DNA from: Xanthobacteraceae bacterium
GTDB taxonomy: Bacteria; Pseudomonadota; Alphaproteobacteria; Rhizobiales; Xanthobacteraceae
Reading direction: 5' to 3'
DNA: 35,827 bases
Assembly (NCBI GenBank): GCA_019748335.1
Contig: JAIEPP010000453.1
Span: 1 to 35,827 of the forward strand
A program made the translations under genes and the position numbers. The notes beneath the pieces are model-generated. The model did not search any database, was not told where the DNA came from, and saw nothing but the letters and a program-made list of their open reading frames with translations. Of the stretch, positions 7,763-14,724 are shown in pieces; the stretch's first letter is position 1; each line of letters opens with the position of its first letter.

Positions 7763-8725
7763 TCAGACCACGAAGATGTCGTCTTCGGCCCAGGCGGGAG
7801 ATGCCGCTTTCGCTGCAGCGGTGAGTTTGATGTAACCGGCCTTGTCGACGCCTGTCGGCATGTCCTTGGGGACGCCCATCACGGTCTGCGTCTTGAAGAC
7901 GGTTCCTGGCATCAGTTCGAAGAACGGGAATTCCGGCTCCGTGCAACCCATGCAAGGCATGCCGGCCCGCGTCTTCGATGATTGTCGATTCCAGAGGATA
8001 CGGTTGCACGGCGAGTGCGTCATCGGTCCGCGGCACCCGAGGTCATAGAACAGGCAACCCTTGCGCTGGCCGAACTCGGTCGCCGAGACCTTGTAGGCGA
8101 AGTGCATGTTGCGGGTGCACCCCGTCTGCGTGAAGCTCGTGAAGAACGTCTTCGGACGCTGAAATTCGTCGAGCGACAGATCGCCGCCCCGCCCGGTCGC
8201 AACCGCGACCACGATTTGCGTGATCCAGTCCGGATGCGCCGGACAACCGGGAACGTTGATGACGGGCAATCCGGCCTTCGACTTGTAGTCGGCGCCGAGG
8301 AATCCACCGTGCTTGCGCTTGAGAAACTGCAAGCCCTCACTGTCCGACGGGTTGGGCGCGGTTGCCGGAATGCCGCCCCAGGTCGCGCAATCGCCGATGG
8401 CTACCGTATAAGCGGCAACCTTCGCGAGGTCCGCCACCCAGTCTTTCATCGGCCGGCCGGCAAAGCGATTCCATTCGCCAGTGCCGTTCGGTGCGTTGAC
8501 GACCGTGCCTTCGAACACAAAGATATCGAGCGCCATCTCCCCGGACGTGAGTGAGTTCAGCAATTTCTTCAGGTTGTCGCCGAGCTCCATGCCCAGCGAA
8601 GGGTGCCACAAGACGTTGACGCCAAAATCGGTGACGAGATCGCAGGCGCTCGGCTCCTCGGCATTGAGGAATGACATGGTATTTCCGGAGCAAGCGCCGC
8701 CTTGAAGCCACAGCAGATTGGCCAT
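7763..8725 (-). CDS. hhyS: [NiFe]-hydrogenase small subunit, actinobacterial-type (group 1h)
   Basis: The subunit carries the three Fe-S clusters. The start is set at the ATG at 8725 because GGAGG lies five bases upstream; the ORF track uses a TTG further up. The 320-residue protein begins directly with LLWLQGGACSGNTMSFL, so it has no Tat leader, and it has no C-terminal anchor, as expected for soluble group 1h enzymes. The canonical CxxC near the N-terminus is CSGN here. The proximal cluster therefore has C12, the DCATWGG Cys and the VPGCPAHPDW Cys, with an Asp in CDLVTDFG as likely fourth ligand, as reported for the Ralstonia enzyme. Later ligands are in CTRNMHFAY, KGCLFYDLGC and PCMGC. Confidence 0.95.
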   Translation of the reverse strand: MANLLWLQGGACSGNTMSFLNAEEPSACDLVTDFGVNVLWHPSLGMELGDNLKKLLNSLTSGEMALDIFVFEGTVVNAPNGTGEWNRFAGRPMKDWVADLAKVAAYTVAIGDCATWGGIPATAPNPSDSEGLQFLKRKHGGFLGADYKSKAGLPVINVPGCPAHPDWITQIVVAVATGRGGDLSLDEFQRPKTFFTSFTQTGCTRNMHFAYKVSATEFGQRKGCLFYDLGCRGPMTHSPCNRILWNRQSSKTRAGMPCMGCTEPEFPFFELMPGTVFKTQTVMGVPKDMPTGVDKAGYIKLTAAAKAASPAWAEDDIFVV

Positions 8726-8784
8726 CATTCCCTCCAAGCCTTGTTCAATGAAACGCCCGAACGGCGTCTTGAACTCGAGAAGAG

Positions 8785-8800
8785 AGCAAGCGGCGTGCCA
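8785..8800 (-). promoter_or_regulatory. Sigma-54 (-24/-12) promoter of the hydrogenase operon
   Basis: On the minus strand the sequence reads TGGCACG-CCGC-TTGCT, an exact match to the TGGCACG-N4-TTGC consensus. The -12 C falls at 8786, predicting transcription start near 8774 and a leader of about 48 bases before hhyS. An RpoN-dependent activator is encoded just upstream on the same strand, which supports the call. Confidence 0.88.
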
Positions 8801-8830
8801 TTGAACCAGAAAATTCGATATCGCTGAAGT

Positions 8831-8861
8831 TGCAACAGCTTATCGATAATGCTGCAACAGC
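8831..8861. promoter_or_regulatory. Candidate activator-binding repeats upstream of the sigma-54 promoter
   Basis: Two copies of TGCAACAGC (8831-8839 and 8853-8861) lie 22 bp apart, about two helical turns, and flank a perfect TTATCGATAA palindrome. They lie about 57-87 bp upstream of the predicted start site, where an enhancer-binding protein such as the neighbouring HoxA-like activator could bind. A further GCTGCTGCAAA lies just upstream. The assignment is inferred from position. Confidence 0.45.
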
Positions 8862-9068
8862 GCTGACCTGTACTTTCAGCGCGCGCTGCTGCAAACGATG
8901 TTCGCTATGTAAAGATTGTTTTCAGAAAACGGCGCTCCATGCGAGCAGGATTTTCGCACTGCGAAAACGCGCTTGAAGACATCGCCGCAACATGGATTTA
9001 CAGGATTCAGTTTGTCGGATGAATCGCATCAACGACCATGGCGCCGAGCCGACGATTCGCTCGTCGTT

Positions 9069-9314
9069 CTAGCCGTGACGATTGCCGCACACCGGACACG
9101 TTACCTCCAGGAGGTATCCGTACCAGATCCCGTGACATCGGCTGCACCAGTGACCAGTTGCCTGGCGCTCCGGCAAGCCCAGCTTCCCGGACAAATCGCT
9201 CAGCCCAAGTTCCTTGAACGGCACCTTACTTCCCGCAGGAGCAACGCGCGATTGTGGGAACCGCACGATCCGGGCCTTTGAATTGCCATCGTCCGGAACA
9301 TTCTCATCGGGCAT
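9069..9314 (-). CDS. Small zinc-ribbon protein
   Basis: The product is 81 residues from the ATG at 9314 (CTGGGA upstream), starting 22 bases after the stop of the sigma-54 activator. The ORF track's longer version overlaps the activator. The N-terminus is polar and probably disordered. The C-terminus CSRCHGIWYGYLLEVTCPVC forms a CxxC-x12-CxxC zinc ribbon followed by GNRHG. The spacing resembles the zinc domain of HypA, but the HypA N-terminal nickel-binding start (MHE) is missing. It could be a metallochaperone-like accessory or a nucleic-acid-binding ribbon; I cannot assign a named family. Confidence 0.7.
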   Translation of the reverse strand: MPDENVPDDGNSKARIVRFPQSRVAPAGSKVPFKELGLSDLSGKLGLPERQATGHWCSRCHGIWYGYLLEVTCPVCGNRHG

Positions 9315-9336
9315 CGCGATATCCCAGCAAGGTTCG

Positions 9337-10782
9337 TCAGTTGGGTTCGTTAAGGCCGTAGCGTTTGATCTTGTTGGCGAGACCAACACGCGAAAGGCCG
9401 AGTTCGTTTGCGGCTCGGCTCTGGTTCCATCGGTGACGCGTCAATGCCTCATTCAGAACGTTCTTCTCGAGACTTTCAACCTTGTCTTTGAGAGTTGCCC
9501 CCTGCGCAACGAATCCGTTGGCCGAGCCCAATCGCTGCCGGGGTGGCGCAGCCAGGATCGCCGGTGACATATTCTTGGTGGTCAGATATTCTCCGTCCTC
9601 TGCCAATGCCACCATCCGGCGAATCTCGTTTTCGAGTTCGCGCACATTGCCGGGGAAGTCGAATCCAACAAATTTCTCCAACGCATTCGCCGAGATGCCA
9701 AGAATCTTTCGGCCGATCGCGTTGCTGTGCTTCGCGGCAAAGAATTCCGCGAGCGCAGGCACGTCGTCAGACCGATCGCGGAGCGGCGGCACCTCAAGTT
9801 CAAACCCCTTGAGGCGGAAATACAGGTCCTGACGAAACTTCCCGGCGGCCACCAGCGTGCGCAGCGGGCGGTTGGACGCTGCGATGATGCGGACGTTGCT
9901 GCTTTCGGTCTTGTCCGAACCTAGTGGCTTGATCTCACCGTCCTGCAAAAAACGAAGCAGGCTCACCTGGAACGACGGCGACACTTCCGAAATTTCATCG
10001 AGGAACACAGTCCCACCGTCGCCGGCGCGAAACAGACCGAGACGATCGGAGATGGCCCCGGTGTAGGCGCCGCGCTTATGCCCGAACAATTCCGATTGCA
10101 GCAGCTCGTCGGACATTCCCCCGCAGTTCTGTACCATCAATGGGCTGGTATGGCGGGTCGAATTGTAGTGAATCGCGCGAGCGAGCAGTTCCTTGCCGGT
10201 GCCGGTTTCCCCCTGAATCAGGATCGGCAATTCCGTTCTCGCCGCCTTGCGCGCGAGATCGCATAGTTCGGTCAGTTTTTCGCTGACATAGACCAGCTTT
10301 TCAAACCGCTGGCTCTCGGCATGCAGAGGCACGCCGGGGCGCGCATGGATGTGTATGGAATCGGCGGGGAATTTGAACTCACGCGACAGCATGCGATGGC
10401 GTCGTGCCAGTTCGCGGGATTCTAGGCCACGCTCGACGACGAGTCCGATCTGTTTGGCGTCAAGCGGTTTCCGAACGAACTGATAGATCGCCGCCGGCGA
10501 GATCGCCTGCTTCGTCAGGATCGTTTTGGCTTCGAGCGCCAGGACCCGAATAACATCGGGATGGGAGACGCGGAGGTTTGCGAGAAATTCCAGGCCGTCA
10601 CCATCGGCGCCGTGTTCAGCCAGGACGATATCGACATGCGCGTCAGATAGAGCGCTGGCCGCGTCTTCGCTGGATCGTGCCGTCAAGACCCGGTAGTCGT
10701 ACTCGTCGGACAATACGTCGGCTGTGGCGGTCCATTGAGGCCCGCCCCGCGCGACGATGAGGACCGTTCCGAGCGTTTCCAT
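9337..10782 (-). CDS. HoxA/HupR-like sigma-54-dependent activator with degenerate receiver
   Basis: This 481-residue NtrC-family activator has a receiver-like domain (about 5-120), a AAA+ domain with Walker A GETGTGKE, the sigma-54 loop GAYTGA and Walker B GGTVFLDEIS, the R-finger region (FRQDLYFRL), and a Fis-type helix-turn-helix at the C-terminus (NQSRAANELGLSRVGLANKI). The receiver lacks the acidic pair (ARGG follows the first strand instead of DDE) and has glutamate (E56, in VLAEHGADG) where the phosphorylated aspartate should be, so it is probably not a conventional phospho-switch. The sigma-54 promoter of hhyS immediately downstream is the obvious target. HoxA and HupR are active unphosphorylated, which fits. 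Confidence 0.9.
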   Translation of the reverse strand: METLGTVLIVARGGPQWTATADVLSDEYDYRVLTARSSEDAASALSDAHVDIVLAEHGADGDGLEFLANLRVSHPDVIRVLALEAKTILTKQAISPAAIYQFVRKPLDAKQIGLVVERGLESRELARRHRMLSREFKFPADSIHIHARPGVPLHAESQRFEKLVYVSEKLTELCDLARKAARTELPILIQGETGTGKELLARAIHYNSTRHTSPLMVQNCGGMSDELLQSELFGHKRGAYTGAISDRLGLFRAGDGGTVFLDEISEVSPSFQVSLLRFLQDGEIKPLGSDKTESSNVRIIAASNRPLRTLVAAGKFRQDLYFRLKGFELEVPPLRDRSDDVPALAEFFAAKHSNAIGRKILGISANALEKFVGFDFPGNVRELENEIRRMVALAEDGEYLTTKNMSPAILAAPPRQRLGSANGFVAQGATLKDKVESLEKNVLNEALTRHRWNQSRAANELGLSRVGLANKIKRYGLNEPN

Positions 10783-10792
10783 GCATTGTTCT

Positions 10793-10807
10793 TTGTCAAT
10801 TTGACAA
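10793..10807. promoter_or_regulatory. Perfect palindrome upstream of the activator start
   Basis: TTGTCAATTTGACAA is a perfect 7+1+7 inverted repeat ending 11 bases before the activator's ATG at 10782. A second perfect palindrome, GCAATATATTGC, lies at 10816-10827. The placement over the leader suggests an operator for the activator gene, but no cognate regulator can be named. Confidence 0.4.
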
Positions 10808-10871
10808 CTTACTTAGCAATATATTGCCGTACGATCAAATGCTTTGTCGGTCACCAGATATTTATAGCGCG

Positions 10872-13199
10872 TCAGAATTGCCCGGCGACAGTCAGCCGGA
10901 TCGCCAGCGGCTCGACCGGATGGAGCACCCGGTCCATGACACCGGTCTGACACACCGCGGCTGGGGCGGTCGGCGCTCCGGCTACGGGAAAGCACATCGC
11001 AAAAAGAGAATCCGATTTGATCAGCGAACCATAGGCATAGGTGATCTGGTCGGATCTGCTGTTCAGCAAATTGAAGCCGTCGAGTTGCACGCGCCAGCCA
11101 TTTTCGAACCGATATCCCAAACGTCCGTTCAACAGCCCGGTCGCCGGAGAGACAAAGGCACTGTCCTCGGTCAGCGGCCGCGGCCCGAAATAGCGGTAGC
11201 GCAGGCCGGCGAACCAGCCGGTCTTCTCGCCGAGCGTAATTCCGGTGGAAGCGATCATGCTCGGTGCCCCCGGAATGTAATTACCCGGCGCATTGCCGAT
11301 CTGGGCTGCCGGAAAGCCTGCGAGCGAAGCATATAGCGCGGCCTGATCCGGATCGTCGCCCCGGAAGCGCGCATGGGTGATGGCAATATCGCCCTCAAAA
11401 CTGAGCCATGACAGTGGTCGATAGTCGTTGGTCCATTCGACGCCATAGCGCCTGCTCGGCCGGCTAGCCTTGGTATCCCCGGCATCGCCAGAGAACAGAA
11501 TCTCCGATGCAGAATCGAGCAGGAACAGGCTGACCGCGCTGGTGAGGCCGGGAATGGCCTTGGTGCGGAGACCGACTTCGGCGCCGCGCGTCTTGACCAG
11601 GAACGGCGAGGCCTGCAACGCCGCGCCATCCAGCGGCGTTTCCGTAATGGTCACTCCCCGCGCGTCGTTACTGTGAAACCCCTCGCCGGCGTTGACGAAG
11701 AACTCGACTTTAGCGAATGGCCCAAGCACCACGCCGAACTTGGGGCTGCCAATGGACGCGTTGGCGTTACCGGAGTTGGCCGGTGTGAAGAAGGAATTGA
11801 CCGAAGCCTGATAGAAATCGCCGCGCCAGCCGATATTCGTTCGCAGCCAGTGGGTCCAGTGCAGCGTGTTCTGCACGAACAGGCCAACGCTGCCTTCTTG
11901 CACAGCATCGCCGCGAATGGGCGACAGGAACCGACGCTGCACGGTGTTGTTGAGGCCCAGGTTGATATCGTCGTAGCGGCTCTGCACGCCGATTTCGGTT
12001 TCCACCGGCAGACCGGCGAACTTGCTCTTGAACGTGTGCGACGCGTTAATGCCACCCAGTATCCGATCATCATGCTGATGAAACTGATCGCCATTGACGG
12101 GATCGGAGAGGAAGTAAGTGAAATTATTCCAGAGGTTGAGCGAACTCTTGATGACATAGAAGTTCGTCTTGGAACTGCCGGTGTCATCGGTTCGCGCCCA
12201 TTGCCCGGACAGAGAAAAGCGATTGGAGTTGCCGCCATCACTGGGATCGAGCGCGCCATAGAGACCAATTTCGCCGGACGCGACCGCCCGCGAGGGAATC
12301 TGATCGGTGGAATTCCATTTGTTCGCGTAAGCCATTCCGGTCAGCGAAAAGCCATCCTCCGCCGTGCCCTGGCTATAGCGCATGACGCCATTCAACTTGC
12401 GCAGGTTGTCGGGGTAATCCCACGGACCGTTGTAAGCATTGACCTCGGCGGCAACCAGCAACGTACCCTCGCCCAGTTTGGTCGAGGTGACACCGAGGCC
12501 CCGGCGATAGCCGAAACTTCCTACCGTAACCGATGCCATGGTCTTGATGCGGTCGAGCAGGTTGATATGGACCGAGCCGACGGAGGAAAAATCGCCTTCG
12601 TCGGCAAAATATGGGCCCTTGCGGATATTGACCGAGCCGATCAATTCCGGGATCAGGAAGTTCAGGTCAGCATAGCCCTGTCCGTGCGCGTGGGTGCGCA
12701 TATTGACCGGCATGCCGTCGATCGAAATCGCCAAATCGGTGCCGTGATCAAGGTTGAATCCACGCAAAAAATACTGGTTGGCCTTGCCGTCACCGCTGTG
12801 CTGCGTGACGATCAGGCCGGGCACGACTTCGAGCGCCTCAGCCGGTCGGGAAACCGGCCGCGCACTGACTTCGGCGCCGCTGACGGTCTTTTCGCTCGAC
12901 GAGGTCGTCCGAGCCTGGACACTCGCATCCAGTCCAGCGTTAGGGATCGCGCCAACGCCAGCGCCGATCGCGGCACCAGCCCGGGTCGCTCTCCTGTTGC
13001 TGATGCCACCATTCGCTTGTTTTTGACGGGTAGCTCGGCGGCGTTCGGGGGCTAACACTTCGATGGTTGGAAGCCTCGTTGCTCCGTCAGGAGCATTCTG
13101 AGCCGAAGCCGCAGATCCGATGAAGATCAATCCGGTGAGGATGGCCCCACCCAGCAGCAACTCCCGCCTACGTCTGGATGAGATTGGCAGCTTACGCAT
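10872..13199 (-). CDS. TonB-dependent outer-membrane receptor, probable nickel uptake
   Basis: The receptor is 775 residues from the ATG at 13199 (AGGCGG upstream; the ORF track adds 17 spurious residues). The N-terminus has a basic region and hydrophobic signal peptide ending near GSAASA/QNAPDG. A TonB-box-like stretch (LPTIEVLAP) follows, then the plug (ALEVVPGLIVTQHSGDGKANQYFLRG) with a His/Met-rich loop (GMPVNMRTHAHGQGYADLN), then a 22-strand barrel type sequence ending in an aromatic residue (VAGQF). No substrate motif is decisive. The NikR-type operator in its promoter and the adjacent nickel enzyme make nickel the likely cargo. It would act with TonB-ExbBD and an inner-membrane nickel carrier not in the window. 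Confidence 0.88.
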   Translation of the reverse strand: MRKLPISSRRRRELLLGGAILTGLIFIGSAASAQNAPDGATRLPTIEVLAPERRRATRQKQANGGISNRRATRAGAAIGAGVGAIPNAGLDASVQARTTSSSEKTVSGAEVSARPVSRPAEALEVVPGLIVTQHSGDGKANQYFLRGFNLDHGTDLAISIDGMPVNMRTHAHGQGYADLNFLIPELIGSVNIRKGPYFADEGDFSSVGSVHINLLDRIKTMASVTVGSFGYRRGLGVTSTKLGEGTLLVAAEVNAYNGPWDYPDNLRKLNGVMRYSQGTAEDGFSLTGMAYANKWNSTDQIPSRAVASGEIGLYGALDPSDGGNSNRFSLSGQWARTDDTGSSKTNFYVIKSSLNLWNNFTYFLSDPVNGDQFHQHDDRILGGINASHTFKSKFAGLPVETEIGVQSRYDDINLGLNNTVQRRFLSPIRGDAVQEGSVGLFVQNTLHWTHWLRTNIGWRGDFYQASVNSFFTPANSGNANASIGSPKFGVVLGPFAKVEFFVNAGEGFHSNDARGVTITETPLDGAALQASPFLVKTRGAEVGLRTKAIPGLTSAVSLFLLDSASEILFSGDAGDTKASRPSRRYGVEWTNDYRPLSWLSFEGDIAITHARFRGDDPDQAALYASLAGFPAAQIGNAPGNYIPGAPSMIASTGITLGEKTGWFAGLRYRYFGPRPLTEDSAFVSPATGLLNGRLGYRFENGWRVQLDGFNLLNSRSDQITYAYGSLIKSDSLFAMCFPVAGAPTAPAAVCQTGVMDRVLHPVEPLAIRLTVAGQF

Positions 13200-13255
13200 C
13201 GCAACCGCCTGCCTACCATTATTGCCTAAGCAAAATTCGAGAGCTCTCACATCTG

Positions 13256-13283
13256 ATATGATATTGTCAATGAATTATCATAC
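13256..13283. promoter_or_regulatory. NikR operator in the divergent receptor / nikR promoter
   Basis: ATATGA-N16-TCATAC matches the E. coli NikR consensus GTATGA-N16-TCATAC with one mismatch and exact spacing; counting inward bases, the arms are 8 bp (ATATGATA / TATCATAC). It lies 57 bases upstream of the TonB receptor ATG and 23 bases upstream of the nikR remnant, as expected for nickel-dependent repression of both. Confidence 0.8.
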
Positions 13284-13306
13284 ACAACCAGACGAAGGGA
13301 AAGATC

Positions 13307-13351
13307 ATGCAGCGCATCACAATCACCCTCGATGACGACTTGATGGATGAG
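13307..13351 (+). pseudogene. nikR: nikR remnant (first ~15 codons only)
   Basis: The ATG at 13307 has a good ribosome site (AAGGGAAAGATC). It encodes MQRITITLDDDLMDE, the DNA-contacting ribbon and start of helix 1 of the nickel-responsive repressor NikR (E. coli begins MQRVTITLDDDLLE). After codon 15 the reading frame turns into unrelated sequence and stops at 13475-13477, giving a 56-residue chimera without the rest of the RHH fold or the nickel-binding ACT domain. The gene is deleted from this point, with a MarR remnant abutting on the other strand. Any working NikR must be encoded elsewhere. Confidence 0.8.
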
Positions 13352-13400
13352 CGCGGTGCCGCGGCAGCCGTTTCGCGCACGCGGGTGCTGCGCGAGTTTC

Positions 13401-13593
13401 CTAGCTCGCCAATTTGTCGATGCAGAGTTCAAGCAGCGCGGCGAGTTGGCGACGTTGTGCATCGTCAAGGCTTTTGAGCATCTCACCTTCGATGGGGAAC
13501 ACACGCTGCCTTGCGGCACGGAGTTGAGCTTCGCCAGCCTCTGAAAGTCGTGTCTCAATGACGCGTCCGTGGGTTGCGGAGGGCAGCGCCGCC
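13401..13593 (-). pseudogene. MarR-family regulator, C-terminal fragment
   Basis: Reading the minus strand from an in-frame stop at about 13594 to the TAG at 13401-13403 gives about 63 residues. They include the end of a MarR winged helix (THGRVIETRLSEAGEAQLRA) and the C-terminal dimerisation helices (MLKSLDDAQRRQLAALLELCI). The N-terminal half, including the recognition helix, is missing, and no start codon precedes it. The frame is not in the ORF track. It is the decayed end of a regulator gene that abuts the nikR remnant, marking an old deletion or rearrangement point. Confidence 0.65.
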
Positions 13594-13741
13594 TACAACA
13601 GGCAGCCTCGAAACAATCGCGGAGTTTCAGGTCAGGCTTTGTCAACGGCGTCTAGACGGTCGATATGCCTCGAAGGCTGCTACACGACATCAGTATTTGT
13701 TTTTTACTCCGGCCTTGAACGGAGCGTGAGCGACGAGCAGA

Positions 13742-14272
13742 CTAATTCGGATTCTTTACAGACGGCGCAAAGGTAATGATTTTGGTGATCTGTCCGTTGC
13801 GACCGACTGTGATTTGGTCACCGCCACGGGCAACCTCCTTGCCATCGGCCTGGATGATAACCCAAGTCAATAAAGCTACATTGTGGTGAGAAGAGACATC
13901 GCCGATTTCAAAATGCCCGCCTGGGACTCTCTCTTGGAACGCGGCCATGTCCTCGATCACTACCGATCGGCCGATGGACACGTCATGTCGAGCCGTTTGG
14001 TATTCCATGTTCTCGCTCAAAACTTCGGTGGCGATTTTCAAGCGTTCCTCAATCGAGGTCGTATTCCATGCGCTGAGATATTTCTCGTACAGCTTCCAGG
14101 CTTCTTGATTGGTCATAACTGATCCTTCTCTTTTCGCCGGAGTCGGAGCCGGAACTGCTTGTGCAAAAACCGGGATCGGTAAAACCAGCATACTCATTAG
14201 GATAACTGCGTGAGGCAGGATTGCGCTCCCGCGCCGACGCGCCGCCATCGGGTTCGAACGTGCGAAGACCAT
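13742..14272 (-). CDS. Exported NTF2/SnoaL-like protein
   Basis: This 176-residue protein has a basic N-terminus and hydrophobic core (HAVILMSMLVLPIPVFAQA) ending in an AQA-type signal peptidase site near residue 40. The mature part (about 55-170) has the cone-shaped NTF2-like pattern: helix EAWKLYEKYLSAWNTTSIEERLKI, a central region with ENMEYQTARHDVSIGRSVVIEDMAAF, then strands GGHFEIGDVSSHHNVALLTWVI and GGDQITVGRNGQITKIITF. The family includes ketosteroid-isomerase-like enzymes and binding proteins, so function is open. The ATG at 14272 follows AAAGGAAAGATAG. It stands alone between remnants and shows no operon partner. Confidence 0.75.
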   Translation of the reverse strand: MVFARSNPMAARRRGSAILPHAVILMSMLVLPIPVFAQAVPAPTPAKREGSVMTNQEAWKLYEKYLSAWNTTSIEERLKIATEVLSENMEYQTARHDVSIGRSVVIEDMAAFQERVPGGHFEIGDVSSHHNVALLTWVIIQADGKEVARGGDQITVGRNGQITKIITFAPSVKNPN

Positions 14273-14724
14273 CTATCTTTCCTTTGACATGGGGCTGGGA
14301 GATAGCGCGTCCGTCAGTTTATAGCGCTTCGACGTGTCAGAAAGTGTCAGCATCGAGCGCCAGTCACGATCCTGCTGCCGCCATCGCGTCACGATCGATT
14401 GACGTCGGCCTGGATAGCGGTCCTGCAGGGGCGCCCGTACCCGCAATCGGCGACACGGAAGTGACGGAAGGCCGATCGGTCTTCGCACCGTGTCGCCACG
14501 ATGCGGACATCGTCGAAATACACGATGGCGATCGGCCAAAGGGTGCGATCCGATAGCTCGCCATGCGTGTCTTAATAATTTCTCGCTACCTTATGTTGCC
14601 GACGGTTGGCATTTCGCAATAAAGCGGTCTGCGGCGGATCCACGCGCTCCGACACGGAAGCCGCCGCCGGCATCGGCGCATCGACGCGCTTGACATTATG
14701 TTTGCTTCCTAGCAATATTGTTAG
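14273..14724. other. Intergenic stretch without a recognisable gene
   Basis: About 450 bases between two divergent genes. Several short ORFs on both strands (for example 14273-14539 and 14364-14564, minus) have no recognisable motif and overlap each other. The last 16 bases form the palindrome described separately. Nothing else could be identified. Confidence 0.5.
14709..14724. promoter_or_regulatory. Operator-like palindrome abutting the MarR start codon
   Basis: CTAGCAATATTGTTAG is a 16-bp palindrome with one imperfect base pair, centred on AATATT. It ends directly at the ATG of the MarR-family gene at 14725. The size and symmetry suit a MarR dimer, suggesting autorepression of this gene and the SDR gene behind it. 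No clear ribosome site is present, so translation may be weak or near-leaderless. Confidence 0.6.

Larger units (their letters stand above)
8738..9068. other. Regulatory intergenic region between hhyS and the zinc-ribbon gene
   Basis: This 331-base stretch has no convincing ORF. It contains the sigma-54 promoter and the repeated TGCAACAGC elements. The middle part (about 8900-8990) is AT-richer than its surroundings (GTAAAGATTGTTTTCAGAAAA), as expected where an upstream activator loops onto the promoter, possibly with IHF, although I see no clear IHF consensus. Confidence 0.6.

Noticed and set aside
11673-13055. A 460-aa plus-strand ORF opposite the TonB receptor.
   Set aside because: It is an antisense shadow; the minus-strand frame has a signal peptide, plug and barrel features, and the plus-strand product has no domain.
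13558-13776. A 72-aa plus-strand ORF between the MarR remnant and the NTF2-like gene.
   Set aside because: It has no motif and no credible ribosome site, and it partly overlaps the end of the NTF2-like gene.
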